Positions 43,626 through 53,622 of a stretch of DNA of 64,000 nt are shown here, in pieces. Numbering within the stretch: position 1 is the stretch's first letter; each line of letters opens with the position of its first letter. This DNA comes from CALZIK01 sp945787635 (GTDB taxonomy: Bacteria > Acidobacteriota > Thermoanaerobaculia > Multivoradales > JAHEKO01): the NCBI GenBank assembly GCA_947259725.1, contig CAMYNM010000012.1:1-64000 (forward strand). Reading direction: 5' to 3'. Below the pieces are notes generated by a model that was not told where the DNA came from, did not search any database, and saw only the letters and a list, made by a program, of their open reading frames with translations. Both the position numbers and the translations under genes were made by a program.

Positions 43626-46600
43626 ATGCGGCACGAAAACATCGGCAGAATGAATCAAGTCACGGCGCGGTTGCTGCTTGTCGGTCTGGTCATCGCGAGT
43701 CAGGCGGGCGCGGTCGTGGCCCCGGGCCCCTCCAGCCTGCGCGACAAAGAGTTCCGGCTCGAGGAATTCGATATCGAGACTGCGTACCTGTCTCCGGTCG
43801 AGCTGCCGACCGCATCGCTCGTCCAGGCCGGGGCCGAGCTCGCGGCGCTTCAGGCGCCGCTCGACGGCGGCCGTCTGGATCTGCGCAGCGGTCGTTGGGT
43901 CTCGATCACTCCGGTCGCTCCCTTGATTCCCGGCTCCGGCGCAGGAAACCTGCTGAGCTGGGAAACCGCCGGACTGCAAGCTCCCACGAGCAAGGCGTCC
44001 CTGCGCGCCGCGATCGACTCCGCTTTTCGCGGCTACCTGGTGCGCAATGCCGAGCTACTGCGGGTGGATCTCGCCGAAGCTCCCGGGCCGGGACGCATCA
44101 GCCTGCACCAAGGCGGCAGGATCGCTCAGATCTTCCAGCAGCGAGTCGTTGGCGGTGTTCCCGTGCGCGGCAGCTATCTGACCGCGGTTGTCAACAGCGG
44201 CAACCTGGTTCTCATCGGTACCGAGAAGTGGGGGGACATCGACGTGGCGACGCGGCCCTCGGTTTCGGGCGAGGTCGCTTGGAAAGCGGTCCGGTCGTAC
44301 GTTCAGCCCCATGCACCGAGCGGGCCTGCGACCAAGAGCGAGCTCGTCCTCGTGCCGCTGGCGAAGAGCGGCAAGGTCGAGCGCGGTAAAGGCTACAGCT
44401 ACCGACTCGCCCATGTCATCCGGCCGTCTTTCGATGGCGACCTGGGGAGCTGGGAGGCGCTGGTGGATGCTCATTCGGGAGAGCTGATCTCGTTTCAAGA
44501 CACCAACCGATACGCCGAGGTCAAGGGCGGCGTTTTACCGGTCACCAACGACGGCATCGTTCCCGATGGCGTCGAGCAACCGGGATGGCCGATGCCGTTT
44601 GCCAGTATTTCGACCACCAGCGGAACACAGACCACCAGCACGGGCGGCAATCTCGCGGCCACCGGGAGCATGACCTCCGATCTTTCCGGTCCTTTCATCC
44701 GCATGAACGACAATTGCGGGTCGATTTCGCTGACTCAGAACGATGGCCTCGACTTCGGAGCGTCAGCCGGTACCGACTGCGCGACTCCGGGATTCGGCGG
44801 CGCAGGCAACACCCACGCCTCGCGTACCGGTTTCTACGAGCTCAACAAGATCGTCGAGATGGCGCAGTCTCATCTGCCCTCCAACGTCTGGCTGCAGCAG
44901 CAGCTGACGTCGAACATGAATATCAACCAGACCTGCAATGCGTTCTGGGGTGGCGGCACGGTCAACTTCTACCGCTCCGGCGGCGGCTGCTTCAACACCG
45001 GCGAGATCGCGGGTGTGTTCGATCACGAGTGGGGCCACGGCATGGACGACAACGACGCCAACCCGTCGATCGCCAGCCCCTCCGGCGAGGGCATTGCCGA
45101 CATCTATGCCGCCCTTCGGCTCAACACGTCCTGCATCGGGCGGAATTTCCGCTCGACGGTGTGCACCGGCTTCGGGGATCCGTGCCTGACCTGCACCGGC
45201 GTGCGCGACATCGACTACCTCAAGCGCCAGTCCGGGCAACCTCACACCTACACCTGGTCGAACGCCAACTGCGGCGGCAGTGTGCATTGCGTCGGAAGCG
45301 TCTACTCCGAGGCGGTGTGGTCGCTGTGGAAGCGCAAGCTCCAATCGGCGCCCTACAACATGGACAACAATACCGCCCACGAGCTGGTCAACCGGTTGAC
45401 CTTTATCGGCGCCGGCAACGTCGGCACCTGGTTTTCGGGCGGACCGCCCTTCGGCGGTTGCGGATCGTCGGGCGGCTACCTCAATTACTTGGCGGCCGAC
45501 GACGACAACGGTAACCTGAACGACGGCACGCCGCACATGGCCGCGATCTTCAGCGCTTTCAATGACCAGGAGATCGCCTGCTCGACTCCCACGGTTCAGG
45601 ACTCGGGCTGCGTCAATACTCCGACGGTAGCTCCTGCGGTGTCCGCCAGCAGCGGCAACCAGCTGGTCGGTCTGAACTGGAGTGCGGTGCCGGCTGCCGC
45701 CAAGTACCAGGTGTTTCGCACCGAGGGAGTTTTTGCCTGCGATTTCGGCAAGGTCAAGCTCGGGGAGACGACCGGCACTTCTTTCAATGACAGCGGTCTT
45801 CAGAACGGGCGCGACTACTCGTACGTTGTGGTCCCGATCGGGGCCGGTGACAGCTGCATGGGCCCGGCCTCGGCGTGCGCCACGGCGCAGCCGGTCGGCC
45901 AGCCCGATTTCGCGATCACCTGCAGTCCTTCGAGCTTCGCGATCGCGCAAGGTGACAACGACACCTCGACCTGCGACGTGATCTCGAGCTTTGGCTACAC
46001 CGGCAGCGTCGGCCTGTCCTGCACCGGGAACCCGGCAGGAGTTTCGTGCACCTTCGCGCCGTCTTCGGTGTCGCCGCCTGCCGACGGCAGCGCTGCGAGC
46101 ACGCTGACGGTGACCGTCGACCCGCTGCAGGCCACCGGGACCTTCGCCTTCGACGTCGTTGGCAATGACGGCGCGATCTCTCGTGTGTCTGGGGTGAGCG
46201 TCCAGGTCATCCCGGCGGGCTCGAACGGTCCACAGACCGCGGTCTACGACTCGGGCCTGGGCGCGCCCAAGTGCTCGGTCGCGGGCAGCTCCTGCGACTC
46301 GACGACTCTGCTCGACAGCCGCGACAACCTCAGCCCGGCCGAGCCCAACCAACCGAACACTTTGGACGTCTGTAGCGACGGGACCTCCGGCAGCTATCAC
46401 AACGATGAGTCGAATGACCGGATCGTGGTCTCGACGCTCGACGGCGGCAACTTCACCGAGGGCGACACGGTGGAGATCGCTGCGACGGTCTACGCATGGT
46501 CCACGGGATCGTCGGACCACCTCGATCTCTACTACGCGGCCGATGCCAATAACCCGGTGTGGACATTGATCACCACGATCAACAATCCGGGTAGCGGTGT

Positions 46601-48698
46601 GCAGACGCTGACCGCGCAGTACGTTCTGCCCGCGGGTGGAATGCAGGCTGTACGAGCCAACTTCCGCTACAACGGCAGTGCGAGCCCCTGCAGCCCCGGT
46701 ACCTACGATGATCACGACGACCTTGTCTTCACGGTCGAAGCCCCGGGCGGCGGTTGCACGATAAACGCCGAGTGCGACGACGGTCTGTTCTGCAACGGCG
46801 CCGAGACCTGCGACGTCGGAAGCGGTACCTGTCAGTCCGGAGCGCCTCCCGCGTGCGACAACGGTCTCTTCTGCGACGGCGTGGAAAGCTGCAACGAGGC
46901 GACCGACAGCTGCGATGCCGGGACGCCCCCGACTTGCGACGACGGTCTGTTTTGCAACGGCGCCGAGAGCTGCAACGAAACGACCGATAGTTGCGACGCC
47001 GGGACACCTCCGGCTTGCGACGACGGCGAGTTCTGCAACGGCGCCGAGACCTGTAACGAAGGCACCGATGCTTGCGACCCCGGAGCCGCGCCCTGCGACC
47101 CGGGTACCGAGACCTGCAACGAAGGCACCGATGTCTGTGAGCCAATCGGTTGCACGGTGGACGCGGATTGCGACGACGGTCTGTTCTGCAACGGCGTGGA
47201 GACCTGTGACGTCGGAAGCGGCACCTGCAATGCGGGCACGGCGCCGACGTGCGACAACGGTCTCTTCTGCGACGGCGTGGAAAGCTGCAACGAAGGCACC
47301 GACAGCTGCGACCCCGGCACGCCACCGGCGTGTGACGACGGCCTGTTCTGCAATGGAGAAGAGACCTGCAACGAAGGCACCGACAGTTGCGACGCCGGAA
47401 CCGCGCCGAGTTGCGACAACGGCCAGTTCTGCGACGGTGTGGAGACCTGCAACGAGGGCACCGACAGCTGCGATGCCGGTACGCCGCCTGCATGCGACAA
47501 CGGTCAGTTTTGCGACGGTGTGGAGACTTGCAACGAAGGCACCGACAGCTGCGATGCCGGTACGCCGCCGTCGGCCGACGACGGCGTGAGCTGCACCGAC
47601 GACAGCTGCGACGAGGTCAGCGACGTGATCGTCAACACGGTCAACAACGCCAACTGCGACAATGGTCAATTCTGCGATGGCGCGGAGGTCTGCGACGCGG
47701 CACTCGATTGCCAGGCGGGCACGCCCCCGGTGGTCGATGACGGCGTGGGTTGCACCGACGACAGTTGCGACGAAGTCAACGATGTAGTCGTCAACGCGAC
47801 CAACAACGCCAACTGCGACAACGGCTTGTTCTGCGACGGCGCGGAGACCTGCGACGCGGCACTCGATTGCCAGGCAGGCACCGCCCCGTGCGGCGCCGGA
47901 CAGTCGTGCAACGAGACCGCCGATATATGCGAAGGTGGTGCACCTGCCGCGTTGTGGATGTCATTTCGAAGCACGACCTCCGTGCCGGGGGTCGGCAACG
48001 TCCGCGACGAGGACGTCGTTTCCTACAACGAAATCACAGGTTGGGCGCTCGAGTTCGACGGTTCGGACGTCGGACTGGGTTCCTACGAGATCGACGGCTT
48101 GGCGATACTACCGGGAGGCGACCTGCTCCTGAGTCTGACCGTTGCCGGAAGCGTCGGCGGCGTCTCGTTCGATGACTCCGATGTCCTGCGTTTCGCGCCG
48201 ACCTCGCTCGGATCGTCCACCAGCGGTACCTTCAGCCTCTACTTCGACGGCAGCGACGTGGGCTTGACCTCCAGCCGTGAGGACGTCGACGGGTTGACCT
48301 TGGCCTCCGACGGCTCGCTGATCGTGTCCACGCAGGGCGGATTCAGCGGCAACGGCGCCTCCGGCGCGGACGAAGATCTCTTCCTCTTCACCGCGACGTC
48401 GCTGGGCACCACGACCTCGGGCAGCTTCGAGCTCTTCTTCGACGGCTCGGACGTCGGCCTCTCGAGCTCCGGCAGCGAAGACGTGGACGCGGCGGACCTC
48501 ACTTCGACCGACACGCTTCTGTTCTCGACGGTGGGCTCGTTCTCCGTGAGCGGGCTCGGCGGGAATGACGAGGACGTCGCCGAGTTCGCCGGCAGCTTCG
48601 GGAATTCGACCTCGGGCTCGTTCTCCATGCGGCTCGATCTGAGCACGCTGGGAATCAGTACCAGCGAGGACGTGGGGTCGGTTCACAGCGTCGACTAG
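43626..48698 (+). CDS. Secreted zinc metalloprotease with Cys-rich repeats and C-terminal repeat region
   Basis: 1690 residues from the ATG at 43626 (GAGGAG nine bases upstream), with a signal peptide near residues 9-29. A propeptide-like region (to about 350) precedes a gluzincin-type zinc site: FDHEWGHGMDDND, with HEWGH near residue 471, and the third-ligand Glu in GEGIADIYAAL near 495. This points to a thermolysin/fungalysin-like (M4/M36 group) peptidase. After a fibronectin/Ig-like part come eleven Cys-rich units of 27 or more residues (CDDGLFCNGAETC type, about residues 1050-1435). Then come three or four units of about 75 residues (FDGSDVGLSS, EDVDG and DEDL). The repeats suggest a cell-surface or extracellular protein. 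Confidence 0.85.
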   Translation: MRHENIGRMNQVTARLLLVGLVIASQAGAVVAPGPSSLRDKEFRLEEFDIETAYLSPVELPTASLVQAGAELAALQAPLDGGRLDLRSGRWVSITPVAPLIPGSGAGNLLSWETAGLQAPTSKASLRAAIDSAFRGYLVRNAELLRVDLAEAPGPGRISLHQGGRIAQIFQQRVVGGVPVRGSYLTAVVNSGNLVLIGTEKWGDIDVATRPSVSGEVAWKAVRSYVQPHAPSGPATKSELVLVPLAKSGKVERGKGYSYRLAHVIRPSFDGDLGSWEALVDAHSGELISFQDTNRYAEVKGGVLPVTNDGIVPDGVEQPGWPMPFASISTTSGTQTTSTGGNLAATGSMTSDLSGPFIRMNDNCGSISLTQNDGLDFGASAGTDCATPGFGGAGNTHASRTGFYELNKIVEMAQSHLPSNVWLQQQLTSNMNINQTCNAFWGGGTVNFYRSGGGCFNTGEIAGVFDHEWGHGMDDNDANPSIASPSGEGIADIYAALRLNTSCIGRNFRSTVCTGFGDPCLTCTGVRDIDYLKRQSGQPHTYTWSNANCGGSVHCVGSVYSEAVWSLWKRKLQSAPYNMDNNTAHELVNRLTFIGAGNVGTWFSGGPPFGGCGSSGGYLNYLAADDDNGNLNDGTPHMAAIFSAFNDQEIACSTPTVQDSGCVNTPTVAPAVSASSGNQLVGLNWSAVPAAAKYQVFRTEGVFACDFGKVKLGETTGTSFNDSGLQNGRDYSYVVVPIGAGDSCMGPASACATAQPVGQPDFAITCSPSSFAIAQGDNDTSTCDVISSFGYTGSVGLSCTGNPAGVSCTFAPSSVSPPADGSAASTLTVTVDPLQATGTFAFDVVGNDGAISRVSGVSVQVIPAGSNGPQTAVYDSGLGAPKCSVAGSSCDSTTLLDSRDNLSPAEPNQPNTLDVCSDGTSGSYHNDESNDRIVVSTLDGGNFTEGDTVEIAATVYAWSTGSSDHLDLYYAADANNPVWTLITTINNPGSGVQTLTAQYVLPAGGMQAVRANFRYNGSASPCSPGTYDDHDDLVFTVEAPGGGCTINAECDDGLFCNGAETCDVGSGTCQSGAPPACDNGLFCDGVESCNEATDSCDAGTPPTCDDGLFCNGAESCNETTDSCDAGTPPACDDGEFCNGAETCNEGTDACDPGAAPCDPGTETCNEGTDVCEPIGCTVDADCDDGLFCNGVETCDVGSGTCNAGTAPTCDNGLFCDGVESCNEGTDSCDPGTPPACDDGLFCNGEETCNEGTDSCDAGTAPSCDNGQFCDGVETCNEGTDSCDAGTPPACDNGQFCDGVETCNEGTDSCDAGTPPSADDGVSCTDDSCDEVSDVIVNTVNNANCDNGQFCDGAEVCDAALDCQAGTPPVVDDGVGCTDDSCDEVNDVVVNATNNANCDNGLFCDGAETCDAALDCQAGTAPCGAGQSCNETADICEGGAPAALWMSFRSTTSVPGVGNVRDEDVVSYNEITGWALEFDGSDVGLGSYEIDGLAILPGGDLLLSLTVAGSVGGVSFDDSDVLRFAPTSLGSSTSGTFSLYFDGSDVGLTSSREDVDGLTLASDGSLIVSTQGGFSGNGASGADEDLFLFTATSLGTTTSGSFELFFDGSDVGLSSSGSEDVDAADLTSTDTLLFSTVGSFSVSGLGGNDEDVAEFAGSFGNSTSGSFSMRLDLSTLGISTSEDVGSVHSVD
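46774..47937 (+). repeat. 81-bp-based repeat array encoding Cys-rich units
   Basis: Eleven consecutive units in the metalloprotease gene, most 27 codons long (CD[D/N]GxFC[N/D]GxExCxxxxxxCxxGxPP), with longer units at the fourth, ninth and tenth. Neighbouring units share long near-identical DNA such as GCAACGAAGGCACCGACAG, so recent duplication or recombination within the array is likely. Each unit has five or six cysteines, so disulfide bonding outside the cell is expected. Confidence 0.85.
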
Positions 48699-48720
48699 CG
48701 CTCGGGTTCAGCGATTCAAA

Positions 48721-48754
48721 GCGAGCAGGGGCCCGGAGACGGGCCCCTGCTCGC
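48721..48754 (+). terminator. Strong terminator-like hairpin after the metalloprotease gene
   Basis: A perfect 14-bp stem (GCGAGCAGGGGCCC with GGGCCCCTGCTCGC) around GGAGAC lies 22 bases after the stop codon. The following sequence TTCGCC is not T-rich, so it may act as a factor-assisted terminator or an mRNA-end stabiliser. Confidence 0.65.
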
Positions 48755-48817
48755 TTCGCCTACCAGAGCGGTCCCCCGCGCCATGCAGTCGGATCGTTTC
48801 GGATAGGGTTGGGCGCC

Positions 48818-50974
48818 ATGATCCGGGCCGAGACATCGACGCGCCTTCTGGGAGTCGTTTTGTTGGCGCTCATGGCAGCGATATCGAATCCAGCCGTCGG
48901 CCGGGCGGCGCGGGTCACCGGGCGAGTGACCGATGCTGGGAATCGACCCGTGGAGGGAGCGCTGGTTCGCTACCAATCAGACGGTGGCCCCGTGGGGATC
49001 ACGCGGACCGACCAGCGTGGGGATTTCGAGATCGATGGCGAACGCACGATGGTTCTCGAGTTCGAACATTCCGGCTTCGAGACTCGTCGGCTAGAGCTCG
49101 GCTCGGTGCCGGAGCGGCAAATAGTCGTCGTTCTTACCCGGCGCAGCGACGTCGTGCGTGATGAGATCGCCGTTTCCGCCAGCCGCAGCCAGGGTAGCCT
49201 CTCGGCCCAGAGCATCGCCGCGTCCGTGGTCAACCCTCGCGATTCGATCGGGGCGCCCAACGCGATCGGCGACATGGTCGCGGAGGTGCCCGGAGTGTCG
49301 CAAAATGGGCAGGGCGGACTGTTTCAGACCTATTCTGTTCGCGGCGTTTCGCGCCAGCGCGTGCTCACCCTGGTCGAAGGCATGCGCGTCGTCAGCGAGC
49401 GCCGTGCCGGGGTCTCGGCGTCGTTCCTGGATCCGCTGCTGGTGGGATCGGTCGAGGTGGTGCGCGGGCCGTCCTCGACATACTGGGGCTCGGGAGCTCT
49501 GGGCGGGGTGATTCAGCTCTTTCCGAGACGGTTTGGTGCGCCGACGGTGACCGCCGGGTACTCGACCGACGGCGACGAGCGCTTGGTCAGCGTGGGCAGC
49601 GGCCGCGACGCGGATCGAAGCGCGTGGAGCTGGGGCCTTGCGGCTCGGCAGGCGCTCGATTCCGAGACCCCGTCGGGCGACAAACTGTTTTCGGGCTTTG
49701 AGCAGGTTTCGGCGACCTACAACCGGCGGTGGACTCGGGATCGAATGACCTATAACGCTTTGATCGTCGCGTCCCGGGGAACCGACATCGGCAAAGCCAA
49801 CACCGATTTTCCCGAGCGGGCCACGACCTATCCGGTCGAGAGTCACCTCATGGCTCACCTGGCCGCGAGTCACGACAGCGGCTGGCGGTTCGAGGCTTGG
49901 GTCCATCCGAACGAGCTCGAGACCCGAGTCGAGGAGCTCGGCGAGAGTCTCAACCTCGTCGACAACCGCGCGTTCGATTGGGGTCTGGACGCGCAACGCG
50001 AGGTCCGGCTGACACCGACCCGGACCCTGCGGTGGGGAGTGGATCTCTTGGCTCGCCGAAGCGTGACCGCGCGGGAGGAAGCCCGAAGTGTCACCGGAGA
50101 GCTTCTGAAGCTGCAGGAGACCCTGTCCGATGCATCGGAGGAAGAGCTGGGCATCTATGGGGCCGTCGAAACGAAACTCGGGCATGAGGCCACGCTTCTG
50201 GCCGGTGGACGGCTGGCCGTCCAGCGGCAGGGCAACTCGGGCTTCGAGAGCACCGACGACACGGCGGCGACCGCCTTTCTCGGTGCCGTGGTTCCACTGG
50301 CGGGCGGGCTCGAGCTCACCGCCAACCTCGGCACCGGGTTGCGCTTTCCTTCGATCTCGGAGCGGTTCTTCTCCGGCACCACTGGTCGCGGCGAGGTCAC
50401 GGGAAACGCCGAGCTCGAGCCCGAGGGCTCACTTTCCGCGGACCTGGGACTGCGCTGGGCCGCAGATAGCCTGTTCGTCTCGGGCTGCTTGTTTCGCAGC
50501 GAGATCGACGACTACATCGAGCGTGTCGAGACAGCTCCGGATCAGCTGACCTTTGTCAACCTGTCGTCGGGGCGCATCCGGGGAGTGGAGATGGACGGGG
50601 CATGGCGGGCGACCTCCGACTGGACCCTGTCCTTCGGAGGTCACGCGGTAGAGGGGGAGGACGCCTCGGGGGAGCCACTGGCCGACATTCCTCCCGAGAG
50701 CCTCTTCGCAGGCTGGAGGCTCGAGCGCGATCGCTGGCGCTGGCGCGGCCGCTGGGAGCGACGCTTCGAGAAGAATGACCCCGGTAGCGGCGAGAAGGCG
50801 ATTCCCGAAGCCGATCTGGTTTCGACATCGGTCAGCTGGCAGTGGCGGCCCGGGCTAGGCCTGCGCCTTTCGGCGCGCAACCTTCTCGACGAGGAGTATT
50901 TCAGCTCCGCCGATCGGAGAGTTTCGCTCGCCTCCGGCCGCGCGGTGTCTCTTGCAGTCGAGTGGCAACGATAG
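48818..50974 (+). CDS. TonB-dependent outer-membrane receptor
   Basis: 718 residues from the ATG at 48818. A signal peptide runs to about residue 30. A carboxypeptidase-regulatory-like domain follows (VTGRVTDAGNRPVEGALVRY, about 34-100). The plug domain has the SVNVRD-type pattern (QNGQGGLFQTYSVRGVS, then VEVVRGPSSTYWGSGALGGV, about 125-235). The C-terminal barrel extends to the end (RLSARNLLDEEYFSSADR, then VSLAVEWQR). TonB-dependent receptors import iron chelates, vitamins or glycans using the TonB/ExbBD system. The ligand is unknown. A TonB-type protein is encoded at 63553, but no linked ExbBD is seen. SD-like GGATAGGG precedes the start. Confidence 0.92.
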   Translation: MIRAETSTRLLGVVLLALMAAISNPAVGRAARVTGRVTDAGNRPVEGALVRYQSDGGPVGITRTDQRGDFEIDGERTMVLEFEHSGFETRRLELGSVPERQIVVVLTRRSDVVRDEIAVSASRSQGSLSAQSIAASVVNPRDSIGAPNAIGDMVAEVPGVSQNGQGGLFQTYSVRGVSRQRVLTLVEGMRVVSERRAGVSASFLDPLLVGSVEVVRGPSSTYWGSGALGGVIQLFPRRFGAPTVTAGYSTDGDERLVSVGSGRDADRSAWSWGLAARQALDSETPSGDKLFSGFEQVSATYNRRWTRDRMTYNALIVASRGTDIGKANTDFPERATTYPVESHLMAHLAASHDSGWRFEAWVHPNELETRVEELGESLNLVDNRAFDWGLDAQREVRLTPTRTLRWGVDLLARRSVTAREEARSVTGELLKLQETLSDASEEELGIYGAVETKLGHEATLLAGGRLAVQRQGNSGFESTDDTAATAFLGAVVPLAGGLELTANLGTGLRFPSISERFFSGTTGRGEVTGNAELEPEGSLSADLGLRWAADSLFVSGCLFRSEIDDYIERVETAPDQLTFVNLSSGRIRGVEMDGAWRATSDWTLSFGGHAVEGEDASGEPLADIPPESLFAGWRLERDRWRWRGRWERRFEKNDPGSGEKAIPEADLVSTSVSWQWRPGLGLRLSARNLLDEEYFSSADRRVSLASGRAVSLAVEWQR

Positions 50975-51004
50975 GCTCTCATTTGAATGGCAACGGAGAT
51001 AGCT

Positions 51005-52240
51005 ATGATCACTCTAGAACCTGTCCGCCGAGGCCTTGTACCGGTCGATTCGGGAGCCGCGGCTCGCATCACCGGCCCCAACTACGACGAGTTTCAGGGC
51101 GATCGGGAGATCTGGGACCTGTTGCAGGAGAAGCCCTCGAGCATCCTGCGTGTGACGATGGCCCACTGCGACGTGCCGTCCGCCGGCGCCTGGCTCAAAG
51201 AGGGGTCGGCGGAGGCCCTGGAGCGGGCACGCGGCAACATGGTCGCGCTGGTCGAGAGCGGTGATACCCGGGAAGTGGCGAACATGCTCTGGGTGTACGA
51301 GATCGCTTGCGCGGACCCCGGTACCCGCCAGATCGGGATCGGCGGCATGGCGAGAATCGGGGAGATCCGGACCAAAGAGACGCCCAATGGCGTCATCGTT
51401 CGCAACGAAGGCGTGCGCGAGCCGAAGGCCCGGGGCCGCGCCGATCTCATCGAGCACACCAATGCCTATGTCGGGGTCGTCAACAACGCCATCGAGGACC
51501 GGAACGACGTCCTTCTCGGCGCCCTCGACGACTACGCCCAGGGTCGGAATCCCGATCTCACGGTCGACGACGAGAACGGGTACCGGCACAGCACCTGGCT
51601 AGTGACCAGCCAGGGAGACATCGACAGATTCTGCGGCGTACTCGCCGACGAGCCGCTGGCGTTCGTCGCCGATGGCAATCACCGCAGCGCGGCCGCGGCG
51701 ATGCTGGGTAGAAAGCAGTTTTTGAGTGTCTTTTTCCCGGCGCGCACGATGGGAATTGCGCCCTACAATCGGTTGGTCATGATCGAGAGGCCGTTTGCGG
51801 ACTTTCGGGAGAGTCTGGCATCGTCGTTTGCGGTGGAGGAGCTCGGCGACATTACCGGCCACGAGCCGACGGAGACTCACGATATCGGCTTCTATGCCGG
51901 CGATTCGTGGCTGCGGCTGGTTCCACGTCCTGCGACCTACGATCCCGACAACGCGGTCGAGGTGATCGATGCGGATATCGTGCAGCGCAAGCTCTTCGGC
52001 GAGATCCTCGGCATCACGGACCCTGCCGACGAGCGGCTTCGCTACGTGGGTGCGAACAAGAGCGCGGAGTACCTGCGTCGCGAGGTTGACGGTGGCCGCG
52101 CCGCGTTCGCGGTGACTCTGCCGGCGGTCACCATGGAGCAGTTCATGGAGGTCTGCCGGCAGAATCGGTTCATGCCGCCGAAGTCGACCTGGTTCGTGCC
52201 CAAGGTGCGTAGCGGCCTGGTGATCGCGCTCCTCGATTGA
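51005..52240 (+). CDS. DUF1015-family protein
   Basis: 411 residues, starting at the ATG at 51005, with ACGGAG six bases before it; another in-frame ATG at 50987 is also possible. The sequence has the DUF1015 marks DGNHRSAAA (near residue 222) and the region around PYNRLVM (near 255). Family members are often HxxAA-box proteins found near sugar or amino-acid metabolism genes, and their reaction is not established. It follows the TonB receptor by 30 bases and may share its transcript. No transmembrane or signal segment is seen, so it is cytoplasmic. Confidence 0.8.
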   Translation: MITLEPVRRGLVPVDSGAAARITGPNYDEFQGDREIWDLLQEKPSSILRVTMAHCDVPSAGAWLKEGSAEALERARGNMVALVESGDTREVANMLWVYEIACADPGTRQIGIGGMARIGEIRTKETPNGVIVRNEGVREPKARGRADLIEHTNAYVGVVNNAIEDRNDVLLGALDDYAQGRNPDLTVDDENGYRHSTWLVTSQGDIDRFCGVLADEPLAFVADGNHRSAAAAMLGRKQFLSVFFPARTMGIAPYNRLVMIERPFADFRESLASSFAVEELGDITGHEPTETHDIGFYAGDSWLRLVPRPATYDPDNAVEVIDADIVQRKLFGEILGITDPADERLRYVGANKSAEYLRREVDGGRAAFAVTLPAVTMEQFMEVCRQNRFMPPKSTWFVPKVRSGLVIALLD

Positions 52241-52256
52241 GGAGTTGCGGCACCGG

Positions 52257-53117
52257 TCAGCGACGCGGCACGGCGGCAGGAGCGACGCGCTCGACCGAAC
52301 GGCTGAGCTCTTCGTAGATCGAAACACAGCGCTCGACGTGCCCGCGCCAGTCTCGTTCGGCGGGAAATGAGGTCACGGCCGGAACCTCGGAGTTGTCCGG
52401 CACGAGACCCTGGCTGTCGAGGACCGCGCTGTAGAGATGTCGATGGCGCCCGCCGAGATTGTCGAGCTCGACCTGCGGGCAGGGGCGCCAATCGAGCATC
52501 GACGGCTCAAAGGGGAGCCCGAGCGCCGCGAAGAGCTCGGGGAAGACTTCTTCCGGCTGATTGCGAAAGTCGGAGGAATCGATCAGGAGATGTGCCACTC
52601 CTTCGCGCCGGCACCAATCGATTTGCTCGCGCAGGAGCTCCCAACCCGATTCGATTCGGGGGAAAAGCGGGTCTTCGCCGACTTCTCGCTTCTTTCTCAT
52701 GCGCGAGGCAATGCTCGAGCGGGGATCCCGCATGAGGAAGACCAGGGGGCGCGTAGCGATCGCGGCGAGCAGAGGGAAGTTCTCTCCAGCCTGGTAAGGC
52801 ATCTCTTTGAGGACCAACGCCCGGCCGCCACTGCCGGTATGGACGTTTTTCAGAGTGTCGAGATCGAGAGGGCGGGAGAGTTTGCCTGTGACTTCCTTGA
52901 GATCGGCGTCGTCGTAGTAGGTGGTCTCAAAGGGTTCGTGACAGTAGTAGCGGATCGACGGCTGCTCCCAGAAGACTCGGGCCAGAGCGGTCGAGCTGCA
53001 CCGGGGCGGCGACACGATCGCGAAGATGTCCGAATACGCTCCGAGAGCTTCGGATAGGGCCTTGGGCAGCTGGTCTCTCTCGTAATCGAACACCGAGTCA
53101 CTCTCCGCGGGCGTCAC
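52257..53117 (-). CDS. Sulfotransferase-family protein
   Basis: 286 residues of P-loop fold. The PAPS-binding 5'-phosphosulfate loop is SPPRCSSTALARVFWE (near residues 36-51). The 3'-phosphate loop is FLMRDPRSSIASRM (near 128-141). The middle has an HEPFETTYYD segment. The family transfers sulfate from PAPS to an acceptor. The acceptor is unknown, and some members are fused to or confused with unrelated nucleotide-dependent enzymes. It is convergent with the DUF1015 gene, with 16 bases between their stop codons. It is cytoplasmic by lack of a signal. Confidence 0.82.
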   Translation of the reverse strand: MTPAESDSVFDYERDQLPKALSEALGAYSDIFAIVSPPRCSSTALARVFWEQPSIRYYCHEPFETTYYDDADLKEVTGKLSRPLDLDTLKNVHTGSGGRALVLKEMPYQAGENFPLLAAIATRPLVFLMRDPRSSIASRMRKKREVGEDPLFPRIESGWELLREQIDWCRREGVAHLLIDSSDFRNQPEEVFPELFAALGLPFEPSMLDWRPCPQVELDNLGGRHRHLYSAVLDSQGLVPDNSEVPAVTSFPAERDWRGHVERCVSIYEELSRSVERVAPAAVPRR

Positions 53118-53226
53118 TGTACCAGCCTCGAGGCTCGGTCGTCGGGCAATGCTCGAGCGCGGCCAAGCAACGCCGCCCAGCGGGATGCTGGCGGCGCGAA
53201 TGTAAAGGAGGTTACCGCAAAGGCCA

Positions 53227-53622
53227 CTAGTCGTCGTCGACGACGGCGTCGGCCTCGATCTCGACCAGCATCTCGGCGGAGATCAGCCGGCTGACCTCGA
53301 CCAGTGTGCAGGCCGGCCTGATGTCCCCGAAAAACTCGCCGTGGGCTCGGCCGACGTCCTCCCAGTGGTTGATGTCGACAACGTAGATCCGGGTCCTGAC
53401 GACGTCCTCGAGCGTCGCGCCGGCGCGTTTGAGGGCCGATTCGACGTTGCGCAGCGCCTGTTTCGCCTGTTCGTAGGCATCGAGGCGCTCGCCCACGATG
53501 CGGCCGTCGGGCCCAGTGGCGGTGGTGCCGGCAACGTGGACGAAAGGACCAACGCGCACCGCTCTGGAATAGCCGACGATCGGCTCCCAAGGGGCTTGGG
53601 AACCGAAATTCTGTCGCTTCAT
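53227..53622 (-). CDS. RidA-family (YjgF/YER057c) enamine/imine deaminase-like protein
   Basis: 131 residues from the ATG at 53620-53622, with AAGGAG five bases upstream. The typical RidA layout is present: VGPFVHVAGTTATGPDGRIVG (residues 20-41), QAKQALRNVESALKRAGATLEDVVRTRIYV (about 53-83), then RPACTLVEVSRL (near 107) and EIEADAV. The Arg of VRTRIYV and the C-terminal Glu are at the expected places for the deaminase site. The protein is YjgF-like. Its ATG overlaps the stop of the hydrolase gene (ATGA), so the two genes are co-transcribed. Confidence 0.88.
   Translation of the reverse strand: MKRQNFGSQAPWEPIVGYSRAVRVGPFVHVAGTTATGPDGRIVGERLDAYEQAKQALRNVESALKRAGATLEDVVRTRIYVVDINHWEDVGRAHGEFFGDIRPACTLVEVSRLISAEMLVEIEADAVVDDD

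Noticed and set aside
44763..47669. Long open frame of about 970 codons on the minus strand
   Set aside because: It is the complement of the repeat-rich metalloprotease gene; its Arg/Val/Ala/His-rich composition follows the repeats and it has no domain, start signal or codon character of its own.
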